A stretch of 64,000 bases of DNA from Tianweitania sediminis. GTDB lineage: Bacteria; Pseudomonadota; Alphaproteobacteria; Rhizobiales; Rhizobiaceae. Both the position numbers and the translations under genes were made by a program. The number at the start of each line of letters is the position of its first letter. Within the stretch, counting starts at the first letter, position 1. The notes beneath the pieces are model-generated. The model saw only the letters and a list, made by a program, of their open reading frames with translations. It ran no database searches and was not told the origin of the DNA. Below, piece after piece: positions 63,179-64,000 of the stretch. The DNA lies in the NCBI RefSeq assembly GCF_017813335.1, contig NZ_JAGIYY010000001.1:1042001-1106000 (forward strand), read 5' to 3'.

Positions 63179-63666
63179 AGCAGTTGCTCCCCTTGTCGGC
63201 TGTCGGGCTCGATGGCGTATAGCATTCCGCGCAGCACGATCCGGCGGATGAGCGAGATGATCATCAGGACACACCCCACGGGCAGGGCGAGTGTCACCCA
63301 GCCATAGGAAAGCCCGGAGGCTCCCATTTCACGCGCCCAGTTGGACATTGCGAGGTTCCATCCTAACCAGCCGCAATAGCTGAGAAAGGCAAGGATGCAG
63401 GCGACACAAACGAGGTGCAGAATACGACGGCCGCTCGGCGACAGCGCGTCGGGCAGGCTCGAGATGCGGATGTGTTCCCCGCGGCGGATCACCAGATCAG
63501 CGCCCAGCATCACCGTCCAGATCAGCAGGAGTTGGGCGATCTCGTTGCCGGCCGGCACCGGATGCCCGACTGAGCGACCCACAGCGCCTATGATCACCGC
63601 CGACACCGTGCCGCCAAGAAAGATCATCGCGATGATCTCCTCGATGCGATCAAAGGTCTTACCCAT
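63175..63666 (-). CDS. dctQ: TRAP transporter small permease (DctQ type)
   Basis: 163 aa from the ATG at 63666 with GGGAGGA upstream. Four helices with IAMIFLGGTVSAVIIGAVGR, AGNEIAQLLLIWTVMLGADL and the conserved VIRRGEHIRISSLPDALSPS (R-x-x-x-H), then LALPVGCVLMIISLIRRIVL. It partners the large permease and holds the DctP interaction. Overlaps dctM start; 65 bp after the dctP stop. Confidence 0.94.
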   Translation of the reverse strand: MGKTFDRIEEIIAMIFLGGTVSAVIIGAVGRSVGHPVPAGNEIAQLLLIWTVMLGADLVIRRGEHIRISSLPDALSPSGRRILHLVCVACILAFLSYCGWLGWNLAMSNWAREMGASGLSYGWVTLALPVGCVLMIISLIRRIVLRGMLYAIEPDSRQGEQLL

Positions 63667-63731
63667 GCTTGTCCTCCCACTCACCCGTCATGCTGGCCGG
63701 CGCGGCGGCTTCCGCCGCGCCGCTTGTCAGC

Positions 63732-63998
63732 TCAGGGCTTGGCTGCGTCGATGAAGGGCTGCAACTCGGCGCGCGCATCTTCGAGGCCGAGCTGCTCGTA
63801 AACGCCCGTCGTCAAGGCGCGGAAATCTTCAGGATTGACCTCGTTGACCACGATTCCCGCAGCCTTCATGTCAGCGAGCACCTGCTCACCCTTGGCAACG
63901 GTTGCGGCCGAAGCCTCGTCACCTGCTTTCTGCAACTCCTCCGAGATGATGGTCTGTTGCTCCGGAGTGAGGCCCTGGAACCAGGCTTCAGAGGTGGT
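63732..63998 (-). CDS. dctP: TRAP transporter substrate-binding protein DctP, C-terminal part
   Basis: The frame is open to the window edge. The visible end contains TSEAWFQGLTPEQQTIISEE, LQKAGDEASAATVAKGEQVL and FRALTTGVYEQLGLEDARAE, the C-terminal helices of DctP-type binding proteins. The start lies beyond the window. In the periplasm it captures the substrate for DctMQ; the operon dctP-dctQ-dctM-uxaC predicts a uronate. Confidence 0.9.
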   Translation of the reverse strand, partial: TTSEAWFQGLTPEQQTIISEELQKAGDEASAATVAKGEQVLADMKAAGIVVNEVNPEDFRALTTGVYEQLGLEDARAELQPFIDAAKP

Positions 63999-64000
63999 GA

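Overview
The window is GC-rich (roughly 60-65%), densely coded alphaproteobacterial DNA. The gene set (homospermidine synthase and the carboxynorspermidine polyamine route, cbb3 oxidase with an Rrf2 regulator, copper nitrite reductase, a GapR/DUF2312 remnant, DUF1127 and Rnk-like proteins) best fits a sphingomonad or Erythrobacter-like bacterium. No rRNA, tRNA or CRISPR was seen. The density of broken genes, IS relics and recombinases suggests an accessory chromosome region or a megaplasmid.

Layout. 1-9.6 kb: the end of homospermidine synthase, a P-type ATPase relic, a + strand amino-acid operon (D-amino-acid dehydrogenase, alanine racemase, Glu/Leu dehydrogenase, HemD-like protein), and a converging - strand operon (PtsN-like IIA, unknown HTH-like protein, carboxynorspermidine decarboxylase, carboxynorspermidine synthase). 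9.8-16.6 kb: two DUF1127 proteins, a 24-aa membrane peptide, a TauE/SafE permease, two Rnk/GreA-type proteins, a 1.5-kb gene-poor gap, a frameshifted gdhA and a DUF2231 membrane protein.

16.8-34.7 kb is a microaerobic/denitrification block. It holds rrf2-ccoNOQP-DUF2189-ccoI-ccoS, including two small membrane proteins that an ORF length cut-off would miss. It also holds a truncated haemoglobin, a secreted His-rich protein, NnrS, a Crp/Fnr regulator, a DUF1858 protein, pseudoazurin, NirK, YcnI, a CopC-CopD fusion and a cupin. Three TTG-N8-CAA inverted repeats tie this block to one FNR/NnrR-type regulon: NO production by NirK, electron supply by pseudoazurin, NO sensing and handling by NnrR, NnrS and haemoglobin, copper supply by CopCD, YcnI and CcoI, and high-affinity O2 respiration by CcoNOQP.

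34.7-48 kb is a decay and rearrangement zone. It contains a broken mgtC, a decayed pgpA and an IS110 relic, then a GH15 glucoamylase-SDR pair, a CBS-BON protein, a second diverged copy of the DUF488/5-formyl-THF cyclo-ligase module (first copy at 26.5 kb), LysR, nitronate monooxygenase, a LysE relic, a DMT permease, a LysR fragment and a possible IS21 relic.

48-60.4 kb looks like an integrated island: an M20 amidohydrolase, one intact and one truncated cytosine-C5 DNA methyltransferase, then a three-gene, ATGA-coupled cassette encoding two very different tyrosine-recombinase-like proteins (513 and 1153 aa) and a 261-aa helical partner, followed by unknown cargo and ending at a truncated gapR. 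The trio resembles the published gamma-mobile-trio (GmtY/GmtZ/GmtX) organisation, here in an alphaproteobacterium; that assignment is inference. 60.5-64 kb: uronate isomerase and a TRAP transporter (DctM, DctQ, partial DctP), a uronate uptake and catabolism unit.
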